A DNA stretch of 64,000 nt from Nonomuraea sp. NEAU-A123 (GTDB taxonomy: Bacteria; Actinomycetota; Actinomycetes; Streptosporangiales; Streptosporangiaceae): NCBI RefSeq assembly GCF_018603905.1, contig NZ_JAHFZZ010000004.1, positions 62,001 through 126,000 on the forward strand, given 5' to 3'. Below, piece by piece: positions 51,581 through 60,402 of the stretch. The position numbers and the translations under genes are program-made. The notes beneath the pieces are model-generated. The model was not told the DNA's origin, made no database searches, and was given only the letters and a program-made list of their open reading frames with translations. Position 1 is the stretch's first letter. Every line of letters starts with the position of its first letter.

Positions 51581-52777
51581 ATGAATCTTGCGATCACCAG
51601 CGGATATGTCGTCCCGGTCGACGGCGATCCCATCGATGGCGGCACCGTGCTGATCCAGGATGGGAAGATCGCCGCGGTCGGCCGCGATATCGAGATACCC
51701 CCGGGAACCCCCGTCGTCGACGCGGCCGGCGGCTGGGTGCTGCCGGGCTTCGTCGAGGCCCACGGCCACCTGGGCGTGCACGAGGAGGCTGAGGGCTGGG
51801 CCGGCCAGGACACCAACGAGATGACCGACCCCAACGGGGCCCGTCTGCGCGCCCTCGACGCCATCAACCCCGCCGACCTGGGCTTCGCCGACGCGCTGTC
51901 CGGCGGCGTCACCACCGCGGTGATCAAGCCGGGATCCGGCAATCCCATCGGCGGGCAGACGGTGGCGGTCAAGTGCTGGGGCCGGACTGTCGACGAGATG
52001 CTGATCCGCGAGCCGGTGAGCGTGAAGAGCGCACTCGGCGAGAACCCCAAGCGCGTCTACGGCGACCAGAAGAAGCTGCCGTCCACCCGCCAGGGCGTGG
52101 CGGCGGTGATCCGCGACGCGTTTATGAAGGCACAGGACTACAAGGCCAGGCGGTCCGTCGCCTACGACGAGGGCAAGCCGTTCGATCGCGACCCCACGCA
52201 GGAGATCCTCGTCCGCGTGCTCGACGGGGAGCTGCCCTGGTGCCAGCACACGCACCGGGCCGACGACATCGCGACCGCGCTGCGGCTGGCGGACGAGTTC
52301 GGCTACCGGGTGGTGATCAACCATGGCACGGAGGGGCACCTGATCGCCGACGTGCTGGCCGAGCGCGGTGTCCCGGTCATCATCGGGCCGCTGTTCACCA
52401 GCCGTTCCAAGGTCGAGCTCCGGCACCGCTCGCTGCGCAATCCGGGCATCCTCGCGCGTGCCGGGGTCGAGTTGGCGATCACCACCGACCACCCCGTGGT
52501 GCCGATCCACTTCCTGGTCCACCAGGCGACGCTGGCGGTCAAGGAGGGGCTGGACCGGGACGTGGCGCTGCGGTCCATCACCGTCAACCCGGCCCACATC
52601 ATGGGCCTCGACGACCGCGTGGGCGCGCTGCGTCCGGGGCTCGACGGCGACGTGGTGATCTGGTCCGGCGACCCGCTGGACATCATGAGCCGGGCGCTGC
52701 GGGTCTTCGTCGACGGCCGCGAGGTGTACTCGTACGAGGGCGGGGTCGCCGATCCCTATTATCGGGAAGCGAGTTGA
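51581..52777 (+). CDS. Amidohydrolase (imidazolonepropionase-like)
   Basis: A 398-aa metal-dependent hydrolase. VLPGFVEAHGHLGVHEEAEG holds the first His ligands, THRADDIATAL and INHGTEGHLI later His ligands, and ITTDHPVVPIH the catalytic Asp. It resembles the actinobacterial imidazolonepropionase-related amidohydrolases; the substrate is unknown and no signal peptide is seen. Confidence 0.87.
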   Translation: MNLAITSGYVVPVDGDPIDGGTVLIQDGKIAAVGRDIEIPPGTPVVDAAGGWVLPGFVEAHGHLGVHEEAEGWAGQDTNEMTDPNGARLRALDAINPADLGFADALSGGVTTAVIKPGSGNPIGGQTVAVKCWGRTVDEMLIREPVSVKSALGENPKRVYGDQKKLPSTRQGVAAVIRDAFMKAQDYKARRSVAYDEGKPFDRDPTQEILVRVLDGELPWCQHTHRADDIATALRLADEFGYRVVINHGTEGHLIADVLAERGVPVIIGPLFTSRSKVELRHRSLRNPGILARAGVELAITTDHPVVPIHFLVHQATLAVKEGLDRDVALRSITVNPAHIMGLDDRVGALRPGLDGDVVIWSGDPLDIMSRALRVFVDGREVYSYEGGVADPYYREAS

Positions 52778-52851
52778 TCAAGGTCATTAAGTAATCGTCA
52801 AGCGTCTGTCGACGGGTCCGCTCCATAGTGGGACTCTGTCCGAAAAGAGGT

Positions 52852-53952
52852 ATGGCGATGACCGTACGGACCCGGCCTCCCTCGCTCCCGCAGCGACCCA
52901 GCAAGGCACTCCTGATCGGCCTGGTGATCTCGAGCGTCCTCGCGGTGATCGTGCTGGTCGGCATGCTGCTGAAGGGCGGTCCGCTCGGTTTCGGCCTGTC
53001 CATGCTGCTGGCGGTGGCGCCCCTGCCGCTGCTGCTCGCGGCGGTCCTCTCGCTCGACCGGCTGGAGCCCGAGCCCCGGCTGCACCTGGGCTTCGCGTTC
53101 GCGTGGGGCGCCGGCGTGGCGATCGTGCTGGGCGTCGTGCTGACCATTGCCGGCCAGGCCATGTTCGCCAGGGCCGGCTACGGCACGCAGACCGTCAAGG
53201 AGGTGGGGACGGTCTACCTGGCCCCGGTGATCGAGGAGGCGCTCAAGGGCTCGGCGCTGCTGCTGCTCCTGATCAGAAGGCGGGAGATCGACGGGCTCAC
53301 CGACGGCATCGTGTACGGCTCGATGGCCGGGCTGGGCTTCGCGGTCGTGGAGAACGTCGGCTACTACCTGAGCGCCTTCACCGAGGACGGCGTGGGCGGG
53401 GCCGTACAACTGTTCGTGATCAGAGGGCTGATCGACCCGCTCGGCCACCCCGTGTACACCGCGATGACCGGGCTCGGCGTCGCGTACGCGCTCACCCGCC
53501 GCGGCCCCGCGAGGTTCGCCGCCATCCCGCTCGGCTACTTCGGCGCGGTCCTGCTGCACGGGCTCTGGAACGGCGCCGCCTTGCTCCGGTCGATCGGCTG
53601 GCTGGGTGCGGCCTACCTGGTGATCATGGGGGCGCTCGTCGGGCTCGTTCTGGTGACCGTACGCGAGCGCCGGCAACTGATCGCCAAGATGGGCGGCTAC
53701 CTGCCCGCCTACCAGGCCACCGGGCACGTCACCCCGCCGGACATCACCATGCTGAGCACGCTGTCCGGCCGCCGGGCCGCGCGCAAGTGGGCCAAGGGCG
53801 TGGGGCTCGGACGGGAGATGGGCGACTACCAGCAGGCGGCGACCGAGCTGACCATGCTGCACCTGCGGGCCGAACGCGAAGGCGCGGACCCGGCCTTCGC
53901 CGCCGAACGCGACGCGCTGCTCGACGTCATGGCCCAGGCCCGGCGCTGGTAG
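52852..53952 (+). CDS. PrsW-family intramembrane protease
   Basis: A 366-aa membrane protein. The PrsW motifs are clear: VIEEALKGSALLL (Glu-Glu), FAVVENVGYYLSAF (Glu), LGHPVYTAMTGLG (His) and HGLWNGAALL (His), on separate helices. PrsW proteases cut anti-sigma factors in Bacillus; the target here is unknown. ATG 52852 sits behind AAAGAGG. Confidence 0.9.
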   Translation: MAMTVRTRPPSLPQRPSKALLIGLVISSVLAVIVLVGMLLKGGPLGFGLSMLLAVAPLPLLLAAVLSLDRLEPEPRLHLGFAFAWGAGVAIVLGVVLTIAGQAMFARAGYGTQTVKEVGTVYLAPVIEEALKGSALLLLLIRRREIDGLTDGIVYGSMAGLGFAVVENVGYYLSAFTEDGVGGAVQLFVIRGLIDPLGHPVYTAMTGLGVAYALTRRGPARFAAIPLGYFGAVLLHGLWNGAALLRSIGWLGAAYLVIMGALVGLVLVTVRERRQLIAKMGGYLPAYQATGHVTPPDITMLSTLSGRRAARKWAKGVGLGREMGDYQQAATELTMLHLRAEREGADPAFAAERDALLDVMAQARRW

Positions 53953-54031
53953 GTCACTACAGCCTGCTGTACCCCGATCGGTTGACAGGTGGGATTCCGG
54001 CTGGTCAGGGTGGTTTTCTAGCGTTACCCCC

Positions 54032-54208
54032 ATGAACAACACGCTGTTGAGAGGGCTCCTCTGGGTCCTGTTCGTCTTGGGCGTCGCGGGCAACGCGGTC
54101 TCTTCCTTAGCCGGGCTCAGCCTGGCGATCAACCTCCCCTGCGGAATCGTGGCCTTGCTCGTCGGCGCAGCGCTGATCACCATGTACGTGCGGCGGCGCC
54201 GGTCATGA
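54032..54208 (+). CDS. 58-aa two-helix membrane protein
   Basis: Begins MNNTLLRGLLWVLFVLGVAG, has two membrane segments (about residues 8-30 and 33-52) and a basic end YVRRRRS. Its stop overlaps the start of the truncated ABC ATPase gene (ATGA), so it is part of that former operon. A TTGACA lies upstream at 53982. Function unknown. Confidence 0.65.
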   Translation: MNNTLLRGLLWVLFVLGVAGNAVSSLAGLSLAINLPCGIVALLVGAALITMYVRRRRS

Positions 54209-54440
54209 GCGTCGTCACGCTGAGCGGCGTCACCAAGAGATACGGCGAGCTCGTGGCACTCGACGACGTGTCGCTGGAGTTCGAGCGGGGCCGGTTCCTG
54301 GCCGTGATGGGGCCGTCCGGGTCCGGCAAGAGCACGCTGCTGCACTGCGCCGCCGGTCTGGACACGCCCACGTCGGGGACGGTCACCATCGGCGGCGTGG
54401 ACGTGAGCCGCCTGAACGAGACCCGCCGCACCGCACTACC
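54205..54440 (+). pseudogene. Truncated ABC transporter ATPase (MacB/LolD type)
   Basis: The first 75 residues are a normal FtsE/LolD-type ATPase with Walker A (MGPSGSGKSTLLHCAAGL) up to VDVSRLNETRRTA. Then similarity stops: Q-loop, signature and Walker B are missing and the frame runs antisense into the hydrolase gene. Sequence 54435-54517 in another frame could be the tail of a lost partner gene. A deletion fused the two ends. Confidence 0.75.
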
Positions 54441-54506
54441 GCCGCCTGCTCAGCCGGACCTGGGCCACCCGCGCCGCCCACCCCGTCAGCCGCGCGCCCG
54501 CCAGGG

Positions 54507-55358
54507 TCAGCCGGGTGTGAGGAAGTCGCACAGGTGTGACAGCACGATGTCCGGGCGTTCCTCGGCCAGGAAGTGGCCGCAGTCCGGGATCTCCGCACCC
54601 CGCACGTCACGGGCGTACTCGCGCCAGATGTCGAGCACCGGCACCCGGCTCGGCAGCCCGGCCGACCCCCACAGGGTCAGTACCGGCATCTCCAGGCGCT
54701 TGCCCGCGTCCCAGTCGGCGTCGTCGTGGGCGGCGTCGTGCGGGAAGGAGGCCCGGTAGTCGTCGAACCCGGCCCGCAGCGCTCCGGGCTGGGAGAAGGC
54801 CCGTACGTACTCGTCCACCTCCAGCTCCGCCCGCCGTACTGTCCATTTCTCGAAGAAGTAGCCCAGATAGGCCGCCACGTTCGACCCCGCGAGCAGCTCC
54901 GGCAGGTCGGGCTGCAGGTGGAAGGTCCAGTGCCAGGTGCCCAGCGCCATCCCCGACCGCATGTCGAAGCGGCGCCACATCTCCCTGGTGGGGATGATGT
55001 CCATGACGATCAGCCGCTCGACCTCGCCGGGGTGGTCCAGCGCGTAGCGGTGCGCGACCCGCGCCCCTCGGTCGTGGCCGGCCAGCGTCAATGTCGAGTG
55101 GCCGAGCGAGCGGGCCAGAGCGCGGATGTCGGCGGCCATGGTCCGCTTGTCGAAGCCGGCGGTCGGCTTGTCCGTCCGGCCGTATCCCCGCAGGTCGGGC
55201 GCGACCACCGTGTAGCGCTCGGCCAGCTCGGGCATGATCCGCCGCCAGCAGTGGCCGGTCTGGGGCCAGCCGTGCAGCAGGACGAGCAGCGGCCCGTCGC
55301 CTTCGATCAGGTAGTGCATCCGGAGCCCGTCGAGCTCGGCCATCCTTGATTCAGCCAT
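54507..55358 (-). CDS. Alpha/beta hydrolase (fluoroacetate dehalogenase/epoxide hydrolase-like)
   Basis: A 283-aa hydrolase. The nucleophile is Asp in LAGHDRGARVAHR, the oxyanion motif is LHGWPQTGHCW, and the catalytic His is in IPDCGHFLAEE. An Asp nucleophile marks the dehalogenase/epoxide hydrolase branch. I chose ATG 55358, seven bases after GGAG; the first in-frame ATG at 55370 lies inside the large operator palindrome. Confidence 0.87.
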   Translation of the reverse strand: MAESRMAELDGLRMHYLIEGDGPLLVLLHGWPQTGHCWRRIMPELAERYTVVAPDLRGYGRTDKPTAGFDKRTMAADIRALARSLGHSTLTLAGHDRGARVAHRYALDHPGEVERLIVMDIIPTREMWRRFDMRSGMALGTWHWTFHLQPDLPELLAGSNVAAYLGYFFEKWTVRRAELEVDEYVRAFSQPGALRAGFDDYRASFPHDAAHDDADWDAGKRLEMPVLTLWGSAGLPSRVPVLDIWREYARDVRGAEIPDCGHFLAEERPDIVLSHLCDFLTPG

Positions 55359-55360
55359 TG

Positions 55361-55404
55361 CTAACTCCATGATGAGGTTACCGGTAACCTCATCATATAG
55401 TTAG
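55361..55404. promoter_or_regulatory. 44-bp interrupted palindrome, CGNR regulator operator
   Basis: A perfect 24-bp palindrome (55371-55394, GATGAGGTTACC and complement) is flanked by CTAACT (55361) and AGTTAG (ending 55404), also inverted. It fills the whole space between the hydrolase and CGNR genes, so it must control both. Confidence 0.8.
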
Positions 55405-55407
55405 GGC

Positions 55408-55959
55408 ATGGACTGGGTGTGGGACGGGGGCCGGTCGAGTCTCGATCTGATCAACACGTACCGCGACAGGAAGACCGGCGGCCGGGAGATGCTGCGCGAG
55501 CCCGCCGACCTGGCCGCCTGGCTCGACGTGGCGGGCTACGCGGGTGTGCGGGCGGACGAGGCGCTGCTGCGCCAGGCCCGCGATCTGCGGGACGCGATCA
55601 GCCGCTGCGTGGATGCCGTCCTCGCGGGCTCCGCCGGCGTGGATCCGGTCGATCTGGAGGTGGTCAACGCCTGGGCCGCGCGGCGCCGGGCGCCGGTGGT
55701 GCGGCTCGCTCCCGACCTCTCTCTCGTACGGGTGGCGCCCCCCGATCCGGCGGGCGCGGCGCTGGCCGACATCGCGTACGACGCCGTGACGCTGCTCGGC
55801 GGCGACGACCGGCACCACATCCGGGTGTGCGCCAGCCCCACGTGCGGCCTGCGCTTCACCGACCGGTCCAACGCGGGCAAGCGTCAGTGGTGCTCCATGC
55901 GCAGATGCGGCAACCGCGAAAAGGTCCGCCTCCACCGCACCCGCCTCAAGGACGGCTGA
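55408..55959 (+). CDS. CGNR zinc-finger (ABATE-domain) regulator
   Basis: A 183-aa protein. The N-terminal ABATE domain (SSLDLINTYRDRK) is a presumed ligand sensor; the C-terminal zinc finger (VCASPTCGLRFTDRSNAGKR, QWCSMRRCGNREK) binds DNA. It probably represses itself and the divergent hydrolase through the 44-bp palindrome. Confidence 0.9.
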   Translation: MDWVWDGGRSSLDLINTYRDRKTGGREMLREPADLAAWLDVAGYAGVRADEALLRQARDLRDAISRCVDAVLAGSAGVDPVDLEVVNAWAARRRAPVVRLAPDLSLVRVAPPDPAGAALADIAYDAVTLLGGDDRHHIRVCASPTCGLRFTDRSNAGKRQWCSMRRCGNREKVRLHRTRLKDG

Positions 55960-56041
55960 CGGGCACCGCTCGGCGACAGGTGCCGACCACCGCTCAGCGC
56001 CGACTGACGGCCGCGCCTCAGCGCCGACCGACAGCCACGGT

Positions 56042-57394
56042 TCAGCGGCGGGTGACGAGGGCGGCCACGGCCGTGACCCCCGTCAGTGCGATGCAGGCCG
56101 CCACCGCGATCACCACCCCCTGCTGCGCCCCGAACCCCCCGATGACCCCCGCCACCCCGGCCGCCCCCAGCGAGCTGCCCACATAGCGGGCGGTGTTGTT
56201 CGCCCCCGACCCCATGCTGACCCGGTGCGCCGGCACGCTCTCGATCGCCAGGTGCGTGATCGAGGAGTTGATCAGCCCGGCCCCGGCCCCGCTCACCGCC
56301 AGCCCGCCGACCACGAGAACGGGCACGAACGTCCCGCCCAGACCCAGCAGTCCGCCGAAGCCCAGCGCGGTCAGCGCCAGCCCGAGCGCCAGCCGCGCCG
56401 CCGTGGCCAGCCGCAGATGCCGGGACAGCAGCGCGGCCAGGAACGACAGCCCGGACCACAGCATGAACAGCAGCGCGGTCGCGAGCGGCGTCAGACCATG
56501 CGCCGTCTGCAGCACGGTCGGCAGATAACTCATCAACCCGACCACCGCCGCCCCGACCACCAGCGCCCCACCCGTAGCCACCAGAAACGCCGGCCGCCGG
56601 AACAGCTCCAAGTCGATCAACGGCTCCTCCCGCCCCCGCTCCACCAGCACGAAGGCCGCCACCAGCACCACCGCCGCCGCGAACGCCACCAGCACCACCG
56701 GCCGCGACCAGCCGAGACGCCCCTCGGTCACGCCGGCGAGCAGCGCGGCGACACCCAGGCTGAGCAGCACCACACCGGGTACGTCGAACCGCCGGGGCAC
56801 GGCCGAGCGCGACTCCTCCAGCGTGCGCGCCGACACCACGGCAAGGGCAAGCGCGCACGCCGCCATCAGCCAGTACGCCGCCCGCCAGCCGGTCACCTCC
56901 GCCAGCACCCCGGACAGCAGCGGCCCCACGGCGGTGCCCAGCCCGATCATCGCGCCGTAACGACCGGTGGCCCGCACCCGCTCGATCCCGGAGGGGAAGG
57001 CATGGCCCACGATGCCCAGGCTCGCCGCCAGCATCGCCGCGCTCGCGCCGCCCTGCACCAGCCGGGCCGCCACGAACACCACCACGACCGGGCTCAACGC
57101 GGCCACCACGCTGGCGATCGCGAGCACGGCCGTGCCCGCCACCAGCACCCGCTTGCGCCCGTAGTCGTCGGCCAGCCCGCCGGAGACCAGCAGCAGTGCC
57201 GACAGGCCGAGCGCGATCGAGCCCAGAATCCACACCGGCCCGGTCGGGCCCGCGCCGAGCTCCCGCGCTGTCTGGGGCAGCGTGACCATCGGCACCGTGT
57301 AGTTCGTCAGCACGAGCAGGGGCGCCGACGACGCCACGGCGAGCGTTCGACTACCGGGCACGAGCACCCGAGTAGGTTCAGTGATTGAACTCAT
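56042..57394 (-). CDS. MFS transporter
   Basis: A 450-aa major facilitator protein (LTNYTVPMVTLPQTARELGA, ARLVQGGASAAMLAASLGIV). Probably a drug exporter repressed by the divergent HxlR regulator. ATG 57394 is chosen; the frame extends to 57454 without similarity. Confidence 0.86.
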   Translation of the reverse strand: MSSITEPTRVLVPGSRTLAVASSAPLLVLTNYTVPMVTLPQTARELGAGPTGPVWILGSIALGLSALLLVSGGLADDYGRKRVLVAGTAVLAIASVVAALSPVVVVFVAARLVQGGASAAMLAASLGIVGHAFPSGIERVRATGRYGAMIGLGTAVGPLLSGVLAEVTGWRAAYWLMAACALALAVVSARTLEESRSAVPRRFDVPGVVLLSLGVAALLAGVTEGRLGWSRPVVLVAFAAAVVLVAAFVLVERGREEPLIDLELFRRPAFLVATGGALVVGAAVVGLMSYLPTVLQTAHGLTPLATALLFMLWSGLSFLAALLSRHLRLATAARLALGLALTALGFGGLLGLGGTFVPVLVVGGLAVSGAGAGLINSSITHLAIESVPAHRVSMGSGANNTARYVGSSLGAAGVAGVIGGFGAQQGVVIAVAACIALTGVTAVAALVTRR

Positions 57395-57409
57395 GTCGGG
57401 CAAGCTACC

Positions 57410-57427
57410 ATGGTTCAATGAATGAAC
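57410..57427. promoter_or_regulatory. Inverted repeat, candidate HxlR operator
   Basis: GGTTCA-ATGAA-TGAACC lies between the MFS and HxlR genes, 14 bp before the HxlR start. A related TTCA-GTGAT-TGAA occurs at the MFS start. Confidence 0.5.
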
Positions 57428-57440
57428 CCAAAGGGGTGGC

Positions 57441-57959
57441 ATGGCGCTAGGCAAGAACTACGACGCCCAGGACTGCTCGCTGGCCAAGGCTCTGGAGGTG
57501 ATCGGCGAGCGCTGGACGCTGCTTGTCGTGCGCGATGCGATGTACGGCGTACGGCGCTACGGCGACTTCCTCGCCCACCTCGACATCCCCCGGGCGGTGC
57601 TCTCACAGCGGCTGGCCGCGCTCGTCGAGGCGGGGGTCCTCGACAAGCGGCGCTACCGCGATTCGCCGCCGCGCGACGAGTACATCCTGACCCCGATGGG
57701 CCATGAGCTCTGGCTGCCGGTCCTGGCCCTGGCCGAATGGGGCGGGCGGCATCTGACCAGCACCGGACCGCGCCGCGTCTTCCACCACCTGACCTGCGGC
57801 ACCCGCATCGACGGCGCCGCCCGTTGTGCCACCTGCGGTGTGCAGGTCCCGATCGAGGAGGCGGAGGTACGGCCTGGTCCGGGTTTGGCGGGCACCAGGG
57901 ACGATCCGGTCAGCGAGGCATTGCGAACCCCTCATCGGATGCTCCACCCGATTCCCTGA
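57441..57959 (+). CDS. HxlR-family regulator
   Basis: A 172-aa winged-helix regulator (CSLAKALEVIGERWTLLVVR, GDFLAHLDIPRAVLSQRLAA) with a zinc-ribbon-like Cys pair toward the end (LTCGTR, RCATCGVQV). Likely controls the divergent MFS gene. Confidence 0.9.
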   Translation: MALGKNYDAQDCSLAKALEVIGERWTLLVVRDAMYGVRRYGDFLAHLDIPRAVLSQRLAALVEAGVLDKRRYRDSPPRDEYILTPMGHELWLPVLALAEWGGRHLTSTGPRRVFHHLTCGTRIDGAARCATCGVQVPIEEAEVRPGPGLAGTRDDPVSEALRTPHRMLHPIP

Positions 57960-57992
57960 CAGAATTACGCGTAACCCCCGGAAGGAGACAGC

Positions 57993-58613
57993 ATGGGCTG
58001 GGCGGAGATCGGCTCGGAGGCAGAACTACGCGAACTACTGGGTGAGGTAATGCCGCGAGCGGTCACCAAGGACCGGCCGCGGCTGCACGAGCGCGACCGG
58101 GAATGGCTGGCGAACTCGCCGTTCTGCCTGATCGCCACCTCCGACGCCGACGGCAACTGCGACGTCTCGCCCAAGGGTGACCCGGCCGGCTTCACGTACG
58201 TCATCGACGACGCCACGATCGCCATCCCCGACCGGCCGGGCAACCGCCGGGCGGACGGCTTCCGCAATATCCTGACAAATCCGCATGTGGGGTTGATCTA
58301 CTTGATCCCCGGCCGGAACGAGACCCTCAGGCTCAACGGCCGCGCCCGGCTGATCCGCGAGGCGCCGTTCTTCGACGACATGATCGTCAAGGGCCACCGC
58401 CCGCAGTTGGCGCTCGTCGTGGAGATCGAGCAGATCTTCTTCCACTGCGCCAAGGCTTTCCTGCGTTCGGCGCTCTGGAAGCCCGACCGCTGGGCCGCCG
58501 ATTCGCTGCCGTCGCACGCGACCCTGGTCAAGGACGTACAGAAGGTGGAAGAGACCATCGAGCAGCTCGAGAACTACTACGGCGAGACCTACGCCAAGAA
58601 GCTCTACGGCTGA
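57993..58613 (+). CDS. MSMEG_1061-family PPOX flavoprotein
   Basis: A 206-aa FMN/F420-binding split-barrel protein. SPFCLIATSDADGNCDVSPK and GFRNILTNPHVGLIYLIPGR are hallmark stretches of this pyridoxamine-phosphate-oxidase-related family. Its reaction is unknown. Confidence 0.86.
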   Translation: MGWAEIGSEAELRELLGEVMPRAVTKDRPRLHERDREWLANSPFCLIATSDADGNCDVSPKGDPAGFTYVIDDATIAIPDRPGNRRADGFRNILTNPHVGLIYLIPGRNETLRLNGRARLIREAPFFDDMIVKGHRPQLALVVEIEQIFFHCAKAFLRSALWKPDRWAADSLPSHATLVKDVQKVEETIEQLENYYGETYAKKLYG

Positions 58614-58624
58614 CCCGCGGGCGA

Positions 58625-58801
58625 TCAGGCGGCGGGGGTGGGGCCTCCGGGGAACCGGATCACGTTACGGCCGCTGTAGGCTCGGAGATCGACGACCTTG
58701 GGGTCGTGATCGTGCACGACCGGCCTGCGGCGGTCCCCCGACCGGATATCGCGGATCTTGTGCCGGGCGACTTGTGGCGGCACCACCACTAGTCTCTTCA
58801 T
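58625..58801 (-). CDS. 58-aa basic protein of unknown function
   Basis: Begins MKRLVVVPPQVARHKIRDIR and ends RFPGGPTPAA. Codons favour G/C in third position, and GGGGGG lies before the ATG. No domain is recognised. It may be a genuine small gene in the 58614-59136 stretch. Confidence 0.4.
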   Translation of the reverse strand: MKRLVVVPPQVARHKIRDIRSGDRRRPVVHDHDPKVVDLRAYSGRNVIRFPGGPTPAA

Positions 58802-58875
58802 CGTGAGCCCCCCGTGACGTTCTTGTTACCTATGTTATCTACAGGTACCCCGGTAAGTTCGATGTAAGTATCGTT

Positions 58876-58974
58876 TCAGTAAGGTAGCCGACGGCCCGAT
58901 GGGGTACGCAGGTCCAGGCCCGTGTTCTGGTCCTGTCGCCGCTTCGCCGACTTGACGATCCGCACGCGTCTCAT
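58876..58974 (-). CDS. 32-aa basic peptide of unknown function
   Basis: Begins MRRVRIVKSAKRRQDQNTGL and ends SGRRLPY. A very good ribosome-binding site (GAGAGGGGG, eight bases before ATG) is the main evidence. It lies upstream of the 58-aa gene on the same strand. Function unknown. Confidence 0.35.
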   Translation of the reverse strand: MRRVRIVKSAKRRQDQNTGLDLRTPSGRRLPY

Positions 58975-59189
58975 GGTCTGCCCCCTCTCGTGCGCTCGTA
59001 CCTGTACTGTGCGCGCCGCCGCTTGCCAGCGGCTTGGCGGGCGGTTGCAGCCGCCATGTGCCACAACCTAACCGGAGGACGTCCGGTCGTTCCATGCATT
59101 TCTACCGGGGGAGCGACCTCCCTTCGGTAGAAATACTCAGCCGCGCGTGGCCTCCCGCCAGGCGGCCACGGACCAGAGCCGCTGAGGCA

Positions 59190-59775
59190 TGGGAATTTCC
59201 ACCGTGTTCGCCGCGACAAGGCGAGGACGGGGCAGGGCGCCGACGTGCGACACAGCGGGCAGGGTGTCGTCCACGAGGCGTACGACACCGAAGGCGACCG
59301 GGTGGCGATCAAGGTGGTTCACCGGGGGCGACCCGCATCGGTCGGCCACGGTCGTCGTGACCGCGATCCACGACGCGGGCGTCATCCGCCGCGCCCTCAA
59401 GCCCGACAACGTGCTGCTCGGCCCCGCCCGCCCGCGAGTGATCGACCTCGGCATCGCCCGTACGCTCGACATGCCGCTGACCAAGACCGTCGAGGTGGCG
59501 GGGAAGCCCCATGGCGCCCGAGGTGTTCACGGGGCGGCGGGCCGGGCCGGGCGCCGAGGTGTTCATGGGGCGGCGGGCCGGGTCGCCTGCCAAGGTGTCC
59601 ACGGGGCAGCAGGCCGGGCCGACCGCCGAGGTGTTCATGGGGTAGCGGGTCGGGTCGGCCGCTGAGGTGTTCGCGTGGGGCGCGGTCTGCCGGCGTGCCG
59701 GACGCGCGCTCTCCGTCGCGGAGCGGGACGCCGCTTTCAAGGACGTCCCGTATCTCGACGTCCACCCGAGGTAGC
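59190..59775 (+). pseudogene. Relic of a Ser/Thr protein kinase
   Basis: Pieces of a Hanks-type kinase occur in different frames: GQGVVHEAYDTEGDRVAIKV (ATP-lysine region), then HDAGVIRRALKPDNVLLGP (catalytic loop with Asp changed to Ala) and RVIDLGIARTLDMPLTKTVE (DFG-like region), then an APE region broken by tandem repeats and a stop. Frameshifts and the lost catalytic Asp show it is dead. Confidence 0.75.
59520..59680 (+). repeat. 36-bp tandem repeat in the kinase relic
   Basis: Four 36-bp units start at 59520, 59556, 59592 and 59628, plus a partial fifth at 59664. Each encodes a version of EVFTGRRAGPGA, the segment after the kinase APE motif. Confidence 0.85.
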
Positions 59776-59836
59776 CGCCCGGCCCGCAGGCCCGGCCCGT
59801 CCACGCGGGTGCTCCGGTCGGGCGGCCTGGGCGGGG

Positions 59837-60322
59837 TCAGCCGGCGCAGTTGCCCCAGGTGTTGCGGCCGCCGCCGGCCTCGACGTGGCCGCTGGGATCG
59901 CGGGTCCAGCCCCAGAACTTCACGCACTTCCAACTGCCGTTGACGTGCCCGGTCTCGGCGTAGAAGCGGTACTTCTGTACGTCCTCCGACCGGCCGCCGC
60001 CCCGCACCACGATGCTGGCGCCCGTGGTGGTCTTGGTGCCGAGGTAGGCCGTCTTGATCGCGGCCACGCAGTTCTTGCCGGAGCGCTTGTTGTACATCAG
60101 GTACACGTGCCCGAACACCGCGCCCTCGCGCGTCCTCATCGCCCGGTGACCGTCCGTGACCCTGCGGAAGCCGGGTCCGCAGACCCGCTCCGGCGTGTAG
60201 GGCGCGGCCGTCACGGACGAGGCGGCGGAAGTTGCGGTGGTGGGGGTGGCAGTGGCGGCGGCGGGGGTGGCGGCGATCCCGGCGGCGGCCAAGCTGGCCG
60301 CGATGACCGTTCGCGTGAGCAC
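59837..60322 (-). CDS. Secreted SapA-like (spore-associated) protein
   Basis: A 161-aa secreted protein. An N-terminal signal peptide (VLTRTVIAASLAAAGIAATP) precedes a domain with YTPERVCGPGFRRVTDGHRA and the paired cysteines seen in spore-associated protein A homologues of Streptomyces. GTG 60322 behind GAAGGGA fits. Function in the family is poorly known. Confidence 0.75.
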   Translation of the reverse strand: MLTRTVIAASLAAAGIAATPAAATATPTTATSAASSVTAAPYTPERVCGPGFRRVTDGHRAMRTREGAVFGHVYLMYNKRSGKNCVAAIKTAYLGTKTTTGASIVVRGGGRSEDVQKYRFYAETGHVNGSWKCVKFWGWTRDPSGHVEAGGGRNTWGNCAG

Positions 60323-60402
60323 GTGAATCCCTTCGATTGGGGATATTAAGGACATTAAAGATCTTTACCGTGCATAACCGTAATGCATGGCAAGGGGGGC
60401 TG

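Noticed and set aside
59520-59680. Possible CRISPR-like 36-bp repeats
   Set aside because: The 36-bp units are contiguous with no spacers and encode a repeated kinase segment.
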